A DNA stretch of 64,000 bases from NCBI GenBank assembly GCA_032768795.1, contig CP136498.1, positions 62,001-126,000 of the forward strand, in the 5' to 3' direction. Origin of the DNA: Tremella fuciformis (lineage: Eukaryota > Basidiomycota > Tremellomycetes > Tremellales > Tremellaceae). Made by a program: the position numbers and the translations under genes. Below are positions 43,201-52,078 of this stretch, one piece after another (positions within the stretch are counted from its first letter, which is position 1; each line of letters begins with the position of its first letter). The notes below the pieces were generated by a model. The model was not told the origin of the DNA. It made no database searches and saw only the letters and a program-made list of their open reading frames with translations.

Positions 43201-44577
43201 CCAGGAGTTAAGAGAACTATGAAGGCGGTCCAACGGGACTATTACTGGCCTGGGCTCACTGCGCACGTCACCAAGTACGTGTCGAGCTGCACAGCCTGTC
43301 TGCGCACCAAGCCTTTCAATCAGAGACCAAGAGGGCAGCTACGAACCTTGGAAGTTCCACGCCTACCGTTCGAGGACATCACGATGGACTTCATCGAAGA
43401 GCTGCCAGTCTCAAACAACTTCAATTCAATACTAGTAGTGGTCGACCGCTTGACAAAGTACAAAGTGCTCATACCCACGGTAACAAAGTTGAACGCACCC
43501 GAAATGTGTTCGTTACTATTCGATACGGTTTTCTCCAGATACGGACTACCGAGCACAATTGTATCCGACAGGGGAAGTAAATTTGTGTCAGACTTCTGGA
43601 GGAGTCTAGCGGAGCAATTCGACATACGATTGGCGCTCAGCACGGCAAGAAGGCCGCAGACTGATGGTCAAACCGAGCGACATAACCAGAAGGTAGAGGG
43701 ATTCATGAGGATCTTCATCAACTTCGACCAGGACAACTGGGCACCGTTGTTGGATACGATAGGAATGACCCCGTTCTATGCGTTACACGGTTTTCATCCT
43801 AGATGGGTTCAGGAAATATTAGAACCAAATAAAGTCGACAATCAGCAAGCAAGACAACGTGCGAACTCAATGAATGAAGTTCACTCAATCTGCAGGGAGA
43901 ACTATGTACAAGCAGGAAAGGAGATGGAGAAGTACTACAACAGGAAGCACCAACCGCAAGTCGAGATCAAGGACGGAGACTATGTCATGTTAGACCTTGA
44001 GGGCCTTAACACGAAACGACCCAGCAAGAAAATCGACTACAGGCGAGATGGACCCTTCCAGGTGGAAGAGTCAATAGGAACACACGCGAAGAAATTGAAG
44101 TTACCAGCGACGCTCAAGATCCACAATGTTTTTCATGTGTCCAGACTGCATCCAGTCGACGTTATTAGCGTCAAAGACAAACGAATACGACCAAAAGGGC
44201 AACCACAAGGACTACCAACTATAGTGGAGCCTGACGCTGAGTTTGAAGTCGAGAGGATTCTGGACTCGAGGAGAACAAAGAATGGGAAGGTCGAGTACCT
44301 AGTGGAGTGGAGAGGCTACGGGGATGATGAAGTGGGCTGGGAGCCAGAGGTGAACGTCAGGAACGCGGCAGAGGTTGTGAGGACATTCCACGAGCGACAC
44401 CCCGACAAGCCCATTGGTCACACATTCGGAGGAATCAAGAAAGATAGGAGCTATTCAAAACGAATAAAGACAAATAGCGACAAGGAGGAGCCTGTACGAT
44501 CTACCAAACGACAACGAACTCAAGAGTCAGTCAGGCAAGAGTCCGGGCACAGGCATAATCTAAGAAGTCGTCAGTAA
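40120..44577 (+). CDS. Chr-B Pol polyprotein with chromodomain (up to 1485 aa)
   Basis: The first ATG lies inside gag, so the true N-terminus depends on the frameshift. Protease ILFDTGASS near residue 129-137. An acidic linker follows. RT VVDYRKLNEA with catalytic VYIDDILIY near 600. RNase H VHTDASDFA and VTDHQPLIGY. Integrase zinc finger HPGVKRT with CTACLRTK near 1027-1066; catalytic ITMDFIEEL, VSDRGSKF and DGQTERHNQ. Chromodomain EFEVERILDSR and EYLVEWRGYG near 1375-1405. Odd: after DNWAPLL the conserved segment with the AFAYNN motif is missing in frame (LLDTIGMTPFY), a loss of about 14 residues. Otherwise uninterrupted. Confidence 0.93.
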   Translation: MLFLRTEWSSGQGLFAIDAISRNGGLFQCYEYLPAYHDPFYELATVKSKRPVELRGSRGSNKSLTLGAAFKNYNGTEFIGDELLPKRSIVCYDNMTENLRLRVLLTGGRAKLQCGFPSLYCQQGYLSNILFDTGASSCFVDWRSEIAQTLNHTVIERPKHVVMFDGRTSAFGLVHTYIDTNIQLHPEYPPIDVKLLVTELNGADIVLGWPWMAENGVTIDARHGWAEFPCTPVVRKPHRRKGKAYRKPYASGTTYPNNIEMAESGNRWRPISVSQESFDEAGISNDGEGAAKTNSYEETPVADDPLERAGTEDGTPVLSDPSTMDDESSDDSSGIYDDYKYGKDEAGTDPEDWTAIEDLQDVTIWNKWGRIALEEKQYDQARVEVNGVTAGESDSYTTLNEKEQSSAKESKIPEAYQGWEDLFEEPSGSAALPPHRPYDHRIELKEGGKLPLAPLYQLSPKEKNALHEYLEKEKAEGKIYHSLSPYGSPAFFVPKKDGRLRLVVDYRKLNEATVNSAYPLPLISQILADLRDARFYTKLDLAGAYQLVRMAEGHEHLTAFRTIFGMFESTVMRDGLKGAPATFQHFMNDIFSELIGKGVYVYIDDILIYAKTVEELRALTKTVFDILRQWELRLKAAKCEFEKDSITFLGHRVSAEGIATDEGLTETIRNFPIPTTQKELRSAVGLFSYYRRFVPNFSGIARPLNKLMSKKARFIWNEEADKAFQSLKGALSSPPILGHFDSELLIEVHTDASDFAIGYVIYHVDRNTMKRTAIHYGSARLKPNEENWTVTEKELFAIIYCLQHHRAYFEGSKWPIIFVTDHQPLIGYTMPKQVSNREARWAEILARFDLRIVYTPGKGNVVPDALSRRPDLAGTRGGDSYQTDSKVRQVIKTIDAENELDQIVTNLEESKKTASIVADQEPLEMYGVTTTESPSTADPNTYDWIIDGSRVREGYMKDEHCRQVIEGIAAQKPLEDIRNELRLSSDTRVEIDQQGFIRIDGKIYIPDYDDLRFKIINSRHDTPLAGHPGVKRTMKAVQRDYYWPGLTAHVTKYVSSCTACLRTKPFNQRPRGQLRTLEVPRLPFEDITMDFIEELPVSNNFNSILVVVDRLTKYKVLIPTVTKLNAPEMCSLLFDTVFSRYGLPSTIVSDRGSKFVSDFWRSLAEQFDIRLALSTARRPQTDGQTERHNQKVEGFMRIFINFDQDNWAPLLDTIGMTPFYALHGFHPRWVQEILEPNKVDNQQARQRANSMNEVHSICRENYVQAGKEMEKYYNRKHQPQVEIKDGDYVMLDLEGLNTKRPSKKIDYRRDGPFQVEESIGTHAKKLKLPATLKIHNVFHVSRLHPVDVISVKDKRIRPKGQPQGLPTIVEPDAEFEVERILDSRRTKNGKVEYLVEWRGYGDDEVGWEPEVNVRNAAEVVRTFHERHPDKPIGHTFGGIKKDRSYSKRIKTNSDKEEPVRSTKRQRTQESVRQESGHRHNLRSRQ

Positions 44578-45186
44578 CTATTAGTCCCAAATAGCACTCA
44601 GTGCAATTGAAGACTTCATAGGTACAACGATAGATGACTATATGCTACAGTTCCCTATTCTTCCTCTTCAGCGACTCCAGAGCATGAACAGCTGCCTCGG
44701 CTTCACTTATCTGGGAAATGCGCGCATGTATATCCGCAAAAGTGCCCGAAGGAATAGTGACTGTGCCGGAGGTAGACGAATTCAATTGAGCCCGTTCTAG
44801 CCCCTTCAGGCCTTCCTTGAGGGAAAGGAAATGTTCTCGTAAAACCTGAAGATATGGCCCGGGGTCTGAGAAAGAACAGGCCGAAGTGCACACCGCACAG
44901 CGGATTGAGCCTGGCTTGACTCGACAAACAAGCTTGGCCTTGAGACAGCCTCGGCATGGTGGAACCGCAACCGGATATTTTTGCTCTTCGGCGAACTTTT
45001 CATTGGAAAGTGGGCGCGTGCCGCGAGCAGCACGTTTGGGCGGCGCCTCACCGGCCTTAAGTTCGGACGGCCGCTTGTAAGGTGGAGGGACAGCGACAGT
45101 GTGAGACTATTTGTTACTATTAAGCCCCAAACAGTGCGAAGTCACTTGCCTTCGGAACAAACTTAGACGGGGTCTGACTCGCGTGG

Positions 45187-45949
45187 TGTAAAGGTTCAGG
45201 TTAGCTGTGTAGAGAAACAGCTTACCTTCTCCTCACATATAATAATGCCAGCCTCTGTCTGTAAGACTGATAGCTGTGTTGGGTTCCTTCGCAATAGTCA
45301 ATGTCACACAGAGCAACACTAGTAAGTAAGTCAGTTAGGAAAAGTAGGAGGGCAGAGCCCAGACTCTGAGAGAGAGAGAGAGAGGAGTGAAGAAGAGTGG
45401 GAAGTCGGGAGTGAGAGAAGTAGGAGAAGAGGAGGTGATGATGGGTTCTCTCTCTCAGGCCTGGTTTATATACATGAAAGTCAGGCTGAGGAATCTACGG
45501 AGTACGTACGGTGTACGTACGATATCGTGACGCGGCTGAGAGGTACGGAAGGAGAATCTACTACAAGAGGAAACTATTCTACGGGAGACATGGGGAGGAA
45601 ACAGGCGTGGCTTAAGGGTCTGCTACGGACTGTCCAGACATCAGCCGTATTAGTGTGAGTGGAGCACGATTGTCAAATGGTGCAGGATCAGGCATGAGAG
45701 CTGAGGATCCTAGGTCGGATGATGTGTCGGGTAAGGTCGTATTGTATTGTAGGTGGGTCCGAGGTGAGCCAGGCTGTGATTTGGGCATCAGGCCTGAGGA
45801 TGGTGGATCGGATACGGCGTCGGGTGTACTCGTAGGTATGTCGGTTGATGTCGGATTGAATGTCGGATGAGGGGCAAAGGCAGAGGCCGTAGGGCTTTCT
45901 CCTAGTCATGTAGGGGACAGGCAGAGCGTCAGAGGGGCGGTCCACTACA
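45187..45949 (-). repeat. Gyp-D 3' LTR (763 bp)
   Basis: Includes an AG microsatellite near 45371-45391 and a TATA-like GTATATAAACC (element sense) near 45465-45476. Confidence 0.92.
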
Positions 45950-46739
45950 TCACCCCGGGTGGCAGAGAAGCTTGGTCCCCAAGCTTATGTGTATTTGAAG
46001 GGGTATGGATTGTGTGGTGCCAAGTGTTGGCAAGGGTTGATACAGTTGGCTTCAAGCAAGTATTGACTGGCAGTTGGGGATAATTGGCACTGTGATTTTG
46101 GCAGGAGTTGATGGGTGAAGAGTGATTGAGTCCAAGAGAGGGCCATTGAGTAGGCAAGAAAAGTCGATAGTGCGTGGATGAGTCGGTGGACTGTAGAGAG
46201 AGCTGTAGAGCTGGTGAAAGTGTGAGAGCCAGTTGGTGAATGTGTGTGAGCCTGCCAAGCTCATTTGCCAATTGTGAGATGCCTCATGTTGAGCCTTGCT
46301 GATTGTCCTATGTAGCATGTACACAGATTTCCTTGTTGTTCCCCCAAATGTTGTCATGTTACTTGTGCCCATGTTGTAGCTTCTTGCCATTTGTTTGGTG
46401 TGATATGCGGTCTCCTTGTTGGTCTTGTTGAATAGGTATCCAGATGCTTGCGGTTTTGACAAGCCAGTCATATGAAGTTTGACTCCAGGTGATAAGCTTG
46501 AACATGTTGTCGGTGTTGGTACAGTGTTGGTCAAAAGTGTTTTTGTTGAATGTGTGGCTGAAGGGGATATGATGTCGATGTATTACAGTACCATTTGGCC
46601 CTTGTAGTGACTGGGTAGTTTGCCCAAAGACTGCTAGAAAATTTCGATGATCCTTGGGTGTGTGGTCAAAACCAAAGACAAATCAAAGGTACTGAGCTAC
46701 TCGTCCTGCAAGCTGAGCTAGGAAGTCATTGATTTGGAG
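45950..46739 (-). other. Gyp-D 3' internal region, no intact frame
   Basis: Lies where RT, RNase H and integrase would be in a complete element. Only short frames occur and none shows pol motifs, so these domains appear deleted. A 20-bp sequence around GATTTGGAGCTAGGAAGTCA is repeated near 46728-46752 and may mark the deletion joint. Confidence 0.5.
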
Positions 46740-47150
46740 CTAGGAAGTCATTATTTGGGGAAGTGGATGTTGATCAGCTTTGTTAACATTATTGATTTTT
46801 CTGAAATCAATGCAAAGTTGTTCCTTCCCTTTCTGTTGCACCAAAATAGAGGGTAAGTCCACGGTGAATCAGATTCCTCAATAACTCCTTGTTTGACTGG
46901 CAGATTGTTGGTTACCTTGTTGGAGAAGTTGCTTGGCGGATTGAAGCTTTGATAGTCGGTTGAATAGTCGGTGGGATGGTCGGTTGGAAAGTCGGTCGGA
47001 TATTCGGTCGGATAGTCGGTCGGATAGTCGGTGAATAGTTGGTCGGATAGTCGATTGAATGCTTGGTTGGTGGTAGAGAAGCCATGGCTGGCACTGACAT
47101 TGCTAGTTTGAGTTAGGTTGCCACTGTTTGCCATCATTGTTGCCTGTAGA
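46740..47150 (-). pseudogene. Gyp-D pol relic: spacer and start of RT
   Basis: The frame contains a (DYPT)n repeat at about 46965-47050, then VIEESDSPW, matching the start of Ty3/gypsy RT. The following frame LCIDFRKINNVNKADQHPLP can be read after a shift of one base, so a frameshift is present near 46820. Homology stops soon after. Confidence 0.7.
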
Positions 47151-47267
47151 GTTGACTGAGTTGATAGGGGGCATGAATGTGGGATAACCCAAATGTTGTG
47201 GTAGAGTCACAGGTTGCTGTGAAAAAAAGTGTGTCGGTATGGGGGAATGTCGATTGATTGGGTAGGG

Positions 47268-48524
47268 TCAATTTGTTGGAGTTCCAGAGCTTGGTTGATG
47301 TGGGCAATCCCTTCTCCAGTGATATTCACCACAGGTACAAGGAGTCTTTGGGATGCTAGGCTGGTCCATCAAGCCTCTAGTCTGGCTAAGGTGGTTGCTA
47401 TCACTGACTCTTTGCGTAGGCACAATTTCATTTCTGTCTGTGATGTTGGGACCTTGGTGTGAGTCAAAGTTGCCTCTGAGGCCAGGCTCCACATCCATCA
47501 AGTGTCTTCTGAAGTCTTCCAGAGTCATAAGCGGCGTGATGCCTGCTTTGATCAATGGGTGCATGCTTACAGGTATTCCTGTCAGCAAGTCCTCAATCAA
47601 CTCTGCATCAGAAGTGCTTTGAGGGTAGACATAGCGCTGCAGCTTAGTTTTGTCCTGGAAATAATCTGTGAAGGTCTCATTCGCACGCAGAGTGCGGTAC
47701 AAACATTGCCTGCGCAGAGTAAGCTTGTGATTAGGCATGTAGAAGGCATTGCGCAAAGCATCTTTCCAAGTATCCCAAGTGCTGAGCTGTGTACGGCGTG
47801 CTGAGCCAAGGTGGGTAAACCAAGTGGAAGCTTTGCTGACCAGGATCAAAGGCAACTGCTGGAGAAGCGCCCTGTCAGAAGTGCCAGAGTACTCAAAGAT
47901 AGCAGAGACCTTTTCTATCCATTCGTCAACATCTTCATCATCCTTGCCTCCAAATTTGGGCAAGTCGGAAGCCTTTAGCTTAGAATGATTAATGACACCA
48001 GCTGCATCAGTATAAGTGGTACTGCGGTATCTAGTGGCCAACTGTAAGTCTTCCAGTGCCTGCTGATGCGCTTCTTCACCTTGCTTTGCTGCTGTGAGGA
48101 TGTCCTGCAGCTGGATAGCATGCTCTTGCTCTGTAGCACGAGTGTCATGCCTAGCCTGTTGAAGTTGCTGATTGGCATCATGGAGCTGCTGTTGAAGCAA
48201 GGTGATCTGAGCTTGCAGGTCAGTGATACTTTGCTGTTGTCCATCATGACTGGTGTTGTTGTTGTCATTGTCATGAACTGGGGCTGGAGTGGTGTAAGAG
48301 TCGGAGTCAGAGTCGGGGTTGTTGTTGTTGTCGTCGGTGTTGTTGTCGTTGTTGATGGTCCTATTGGTGTTGTTGATGGTCTCCATAGCCAAGGGGGTGG
48401 GGATTGAGTCGTTTCCAGTGTTGTTTTGGCGGTTAGGAATAGGAGTGGTTGGGTCCTCAGCAGTAGGTGCTGAAGGGACTGAAGTCGGATAAGGGTGCCG
48501 GCGGGTGGCAGGTCTGATAGACAT
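47268..48524 (-). CDS. Gyp-D Gag (418 aa)
   Basis: ATG at 48524. The N-terminus is low complexity with Asn/Asp runs, then a coiled coil (about residues 95-165, repeated Gln/Leu heptads). The gag core includes KFGGKDDEDVDEWIEKV and FYMPNHKLTLRRQCLYRTL. The terminal CTCGEYHWRRDC is a shortened zinc-knuckle variant (CX1CX3HX4C). The frame is open. As the only intact gene of the element it may supply shells for trans-mobilisation, but this is inference. Confidence 0.88.
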   Translation of the reverse strand: MSIRPATRRHPYPTSVPSAPTAEDPTTPIPNRQNNTGNDSIPTPLAMETINNTNRTINNDNNTDDNNNNPDSDSDSYTTPAPVHDNDNNNTSHDGQQQSITDLQAQITLLQQQLHDANQQLQQARHDTRATEQEHAIQLQDILTAAKQGEEAHQQALEDLQLATRYRSTTYTDAAGVINHSKLKASDLPKFGGKDDEDVDEWIEKVSAIFEYSGTSDRALLQQLPLILVSKASTWFTHLGSARRTQLSTWDTWKDALRNAFYMPNHKLTLRRQCLYRTLRANETFTDYFQDKTKLQRYVYPQSTSDAELIEDLLTGIPVSMHPLIKAGITPLMTLEDFRRHLMDVEPGLRGNFDSHQGPNITDRNEIVPTQRVSDSNHLSQTRGLMDQPSIPKTPCTCGEYHWRRDCPHQPSSGTPTN

Positions 48525-49144
48525 GTTGGCGATGTTTTGGCTTTTGGGATGAGAGTATCCTCTATGCCAAAGAGAAAGGTGGTGGTGTGCTGTAGTAGGG
48601 TTGAAGAGAGATGAGGGCGCACTGCAGCCCTAGAAGTAGTAGGTGTAAAGAGAGAAGTGCACTGGGGCACAGATGGTCAAAGCGCAATGCAGCTAGTACC
48701 AGAAGAGATAGAGGAGAGATGTGCACAGGGGCACAGTGCACAGGGGCACAGAGGAGCCTATAGCTCACCTTCTGCAGTAGGTCTTCCCAGAGTTCCACCG
48801 GAGTCTGAGGGGATAGCTTACCTAGTTGCACGAACTGATATGGGTAAGTGGTTGGCCAACCAGGGAGAGAGAAGAGAGATGTCGAAGTAAGAAAGATAGT
48901 CGAAGTAGGCAAAGTCAATGATGGTCAGGTAGCTAGTCTGACCAGATTGTGTTGTGTTGGGTACCTAATGAATTAGTTGTACAGAGGGATCCCTGTCTAT
49001 TGCTACAGTAAGGAAAAGAATATCACTCAGGTATTTTTGGTTGTATGTTGTTTTGCCTTATCCCTAAGGCTTTTGTTGAAGTGTCCTAATGTCCTGTGTC
49101 CATGTGGGTCGGATCTGATTCAAACTGGCCAGCAGTTGAAGCAA

Positions 49145-49290
49145 GATAGTCGGTCAAGTGTTGAAGGGTGTTGAAGGATGTTGAAGGTTGTTGAAGGTTG
49201 TTGAAGGTTGTGAAGGTTGTCGAAGGTTGTCAAAGGTTGTCGAAGGTTGTCGAAGGTTGTTGAAGGATGTCGAAGGTTGTTGAAAGAGTG
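49145..49290. repeat. 10-bp minisatellite GTTGAAGGTT in Gyp-D leader
   Basis: About 14 imperfect units (GTTGAAGGTT, GTCGAAGGTT) between the 5' LTR and gag. In element sense it is in the untranslated leader. Confidence 0.8.
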
Positions 49291-49414
49291 TGGAGGGTAA
49301 AAGAGTGTTGATTAAAGAGTGTGGTGGTGTAAAGAGTGTGATCCGACTGTACTGTATGATGTTGGTGTATGACTAATGGCTGAGGCAAAGAAAATCCCCA
49401 GAACGGACCCCAGA

Positions 49415-50179
49415 TGTAAAGGTTCAGGTTAGCTGTGTAGAGAAACAGCTTACCTTCTCCTCACATATAATAATGCCAGCCTCTGTCTGTAAGACTGATA
49501 GCTGTGTTGGGTTCCTTCGCGATAGTCAATGTCACACAGAGCAACACTAGTAAGTAAGTCAGTTAGGAAAAGTAGGAGGGCAGAGCCCAGACTCTGAGAG
49601 AGAGAGAGAGAGAGGAGTGAAGAAGAGTGGGAAGTCGGGAGTGAGAGAAGTAGGAGAAGAGGAGGTGATGATGGGTTCTCTCTCTCAGGCCTGGTTTATA
49701 TACATGAAAGTCAGGCTGAGGAATCTACGGAGTACGTACGGTGTACGTACAATATCGTGACGCGGCTGAGAGGTACGGAAGGAGAATCTACTACAAGAGG
49801 AAACTATTCTACGGGAGACATGGGGAGGAAACAGGCGTGGCTTAAGGGTCTGCTACGGACTGTCCAGACATCAGCCGTATTAGTGTGAGTGGAGCACGAT
49901 TGTCAAATGGTGCAGGATCAGGCATGAGAGCTGAGGATCCTAGGTCGGATGATGTGTCGGGTAAGGTCGTATTGTATCGTAGGTGGGTCCGAGGTGAGCC
50001 AGGCTGTGATTTGGGCATCAGGCCTGAGGATGGTGGATCGGATACGGCGTCGGGTGTACTCGTAGGTATGTCGGTTGATGTCGGATTGAATGTCGGATGA
50101 GGGGCAAAGGCAGAGGCCGTAGGGCTTTCTCCTAGTCATGTAGGGGACAGGCAGAGCGTCAGAGGGGCGGTCCACTACA
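49415..50179 (-). repeat. Gyp-D 5' LTR (765 bp)
   Basis: Matches 45187-45949 with three substitutions and one extra AG unit. The PBS lies at about 49412 downward. Confidence 0.92.
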
Positions 50180-51140
50180 CGTGGGCGGCTGACATGAACG
50201 TGGAATAGTCCTACAATTAGTTTCTATTTGTAACGAATAGGAACTACTCACAATGGCCAGAATCTCGTCGGGATCGAGTGATTCCGGAGTGGACGGAATG
50301 GGCTTGGTCTCGTCGAGCTCGCGAATAGGAGTATTGACAATGGCGCGTTGTTTCCCTTTGGAAACCTTCTTGTGAGGGGGCTCAGGCTCTGTCTCCGACG
50401 AGTCCAGCTCGTCTTCGTTGGCGGGAAGATCAGAGGAAAGAAGGAAGGCTGCTATTAGTTACGGATGAAATCGAATTCGAGCGACTTACTAGGGTCTTCA
50501 TCGACATTGCCCTCGGAATCAGTGTTCTCGGATTCATCTGGAAACTATTAGTAACGAATACGCACGAATACAAGAAAACAAACACACCTTTGGACTGGTT
50601 GTCAGCCTCCGGGGCGGGCGACGAAGTCTTGTCTTTGGCGGTGTTCGGAGGGGCAGTGGGGGCACGCTCGAGAGCAGCGGGAGCTGAGACGGTGTCGGCA
50701 GGGGCGAGAGGCTGGGTGACGCCTTCTCCGTCCGAGAGGGTGGGGAGGGCAGGTGTCTCGTCTGCTATTAGTAACAAATACAAGCGAGTAGTAATAACTC
50801 ACTCGGGTCTGCGTCCATCTGGGCGAGATCTTGTCGCGTGTCGTTAGACGGAGCCGACTCGTCCAACTCAGGCAGGGGCGTCATAGTGGGCGACTTGGAC
50901 TTGCGCGTGAAGCGTCCGTTATGCTCTTGGTCAGTAATAGCCACGAACATGATCGAGTACTCACACGTCGTTGGGAGGATGCGCGAGAGCGGGCCATAGG
51001 GATACGCCAAAGTCAAGAAAAGTAGAAGTACGAACGAACAACGAGAGGGCGCAGTCGCGCCCTTATGTATCCTGCGGGCGTCTATCGGCAAAACGGCGTT
51101 ACGAGTAAAAACGAGTATGAGGCAGTCGCAAGAACGAGCG

Positions 51141-51205
51141 GTTGCTAGGCAACTAGGGTGACAACTTGCAGATGCTCGACATGTACAAAGTCGTTGCTAG
51201 GCAAC
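51141..51205 (-). promoter_or_regulatory. Two GTTGCTAGGCAAC inverted repeats upstream of the Chr-B accessory gene
   Basis: Identical 13-mers at 51141-51153 and 51193-51205, that is 145 and 197 bp upstream of the ATG at 50996. The same 13-mer precedes the Chr-A accessory gene (32254-32266). Between these sites and the 3' LTR I see no other gene. Confidence 0.62.
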
Positions 51206-51306
51206 GGGACGATAAGCGACAACCGATAGGCGGTGTCAGGAACAAATAAAAATCAGTCGCGACTAATCTTATCATGAAGGGACTCATGATGTAAAGGAGG
51301 GAGGAG

Positions 51307-52078
51307 TGTCAGGAAACCGACACGGCATCCTGACCACGAGACTACCACGAGGCAATTTCCGACGGAAACATCCAAAGGATCCTACGAACCAAAGAACGTG
51401 AGTACGGTAGAACCGTCACTATTAGTCACGAATAACTACGACTTGCTCTTGAAGGCGCTGGAACAACCTGGAGAACGATAGAAGGATACATCTCAGTCTT
51501 CCATCGGCCGATTTGAGATAGGAACGCACACAAGGACAAGAGTCAGGTCCGCGATAACGGAGGATAGAGTTATCTCACAGTCAGGGCCATGGGACGGAGA
51601 CCAAGGACGATAAGGACGACGACGGGCACGCAAAGAGATTAGATGCAAGCCAGCGCGGAGAGAAGACGATAGAAGAGAGGAGAGACGACGAGAGAATACT
51701 AGAGAATATTGGGAACGAGTAGAAACGACTGGGAGAACAATGGAACGATCCACGAAGGACGATGCTAGAAGGATCAGAGAGAGAGCGGGCGAGAGCCAGC
51801 AGATACTTAAGAAGGAAGATCGCAGAGGAAGCTCCTCAGCGATCTAGTTAACTAGTCCTCTAGATAGAACGTCTACTTAGAGAATCGACCGTACCAGTGA
51901 CGAGAGGTAGATAAGTGAAGTGAGTCTTGATCGCTCCTCACCCAGCTTGGTTCCACTCTACTCTTGTTCGTTACTATCTGTTACGAATAGTCGTTGATAG
52001 TTAGCAACTTGAACCGATAGATTGATTTAGGTGAGCTTTAGTTGGATCTAAAACAGGTCACCGGGTACAGGTCTGACA
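51307..52078 (+). repeat. Chr-B 3' LTR (772 bp)
   Basis: Differs from the 5' LTR at CGACACGG versus CGACATGG and AATTTCC versus AAATTCC. It is preceded by a purine tract. Confidence 0.93.

Larger units (their letters stand above)
45187..50179 (-). mobile_element. Gyp-D: deletion-derived Ty3/gypsy element retaining gag
   Basis: LTRs 45187-45949 (763 bp) and 49415-50179 (765 bp) start TGTAAAGG and end CCACTACA. TSD CGTGG at 45182-45186 and 50180-50184. The LTRs differ by three CpG transitions and one AG repeat unit. The internal part has a complete gag but only a scrap of RT, then a deletion. The PBS two bases inside the 5' LTR begins TGGGGTCCGTTCTGG, a tRNA-type site, unlike the self-priming chromoviruses here. 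It interrupts exon 6 of the Chr-B accessory gene. Confidence 0.92.
44645..50996 (-). pseudogene. Chr-B opposite-strand accessory gene, Zn2Cys6-like protein, split by Gyp-D
   Basis: Seven exons on the strand opposite to gag-pol: 50966-50996, 50803-50925, 50588-50764, 50490-50537, 50252-50451, 45150-45186 plus 50185-50210 (one exon, cut by Gyp-D), and 44645-45106. All phases join. Introns mostly end in CTAATAG or AAATAG; the last is GC-AG (AAG then GCAAGT). The product is about 375 aa: an acidic, Ser/Pro-rich N-terminal half, a basic stretch (PPKRAARGTRP), then CX2CX6CX8CX2CX3C (CRGCLKAKLVC then CAVCTSAC, about 44868-44957) and a helical C-terminus. The Zn(II)2Cys6-like spacing suggests nucleic-acid binding. 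It ends 68 bp from the pol stop, convergently. Function unknown. Confidence 0.72.
38214..52078 (+). mobile_element. Chr-B: Ty3/gypsy chromovirus carrying Gyp-D
   Basis: LTRs of 772 bp (38214-38985 and 51307-52078) differ at two sites. TSD CTGGT at 38209-38213 and 52079-52083. Order: 5' LTR, gag, pol with chromodomain, an opposite-strand spliced accessory gene with Gyp-D inside, then a purine tract AAAGGAGGGAGGAG and the 3' LTR. Without Gyp-D it is about 8.9 kb. Gag and pol are open, but the integrase lacks a conserved segment and the accessory gene is split, so this copy is probably no longer autonomous. Confidence 0.94.

Noticed and set aside
45655..45945. Short conserved frames in the Gyp-D LTRs (also 49885-50175)
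   Set aside because: They are identical only because the two LTRs are identical; no motif, start context or conservation elsewhere supports them.
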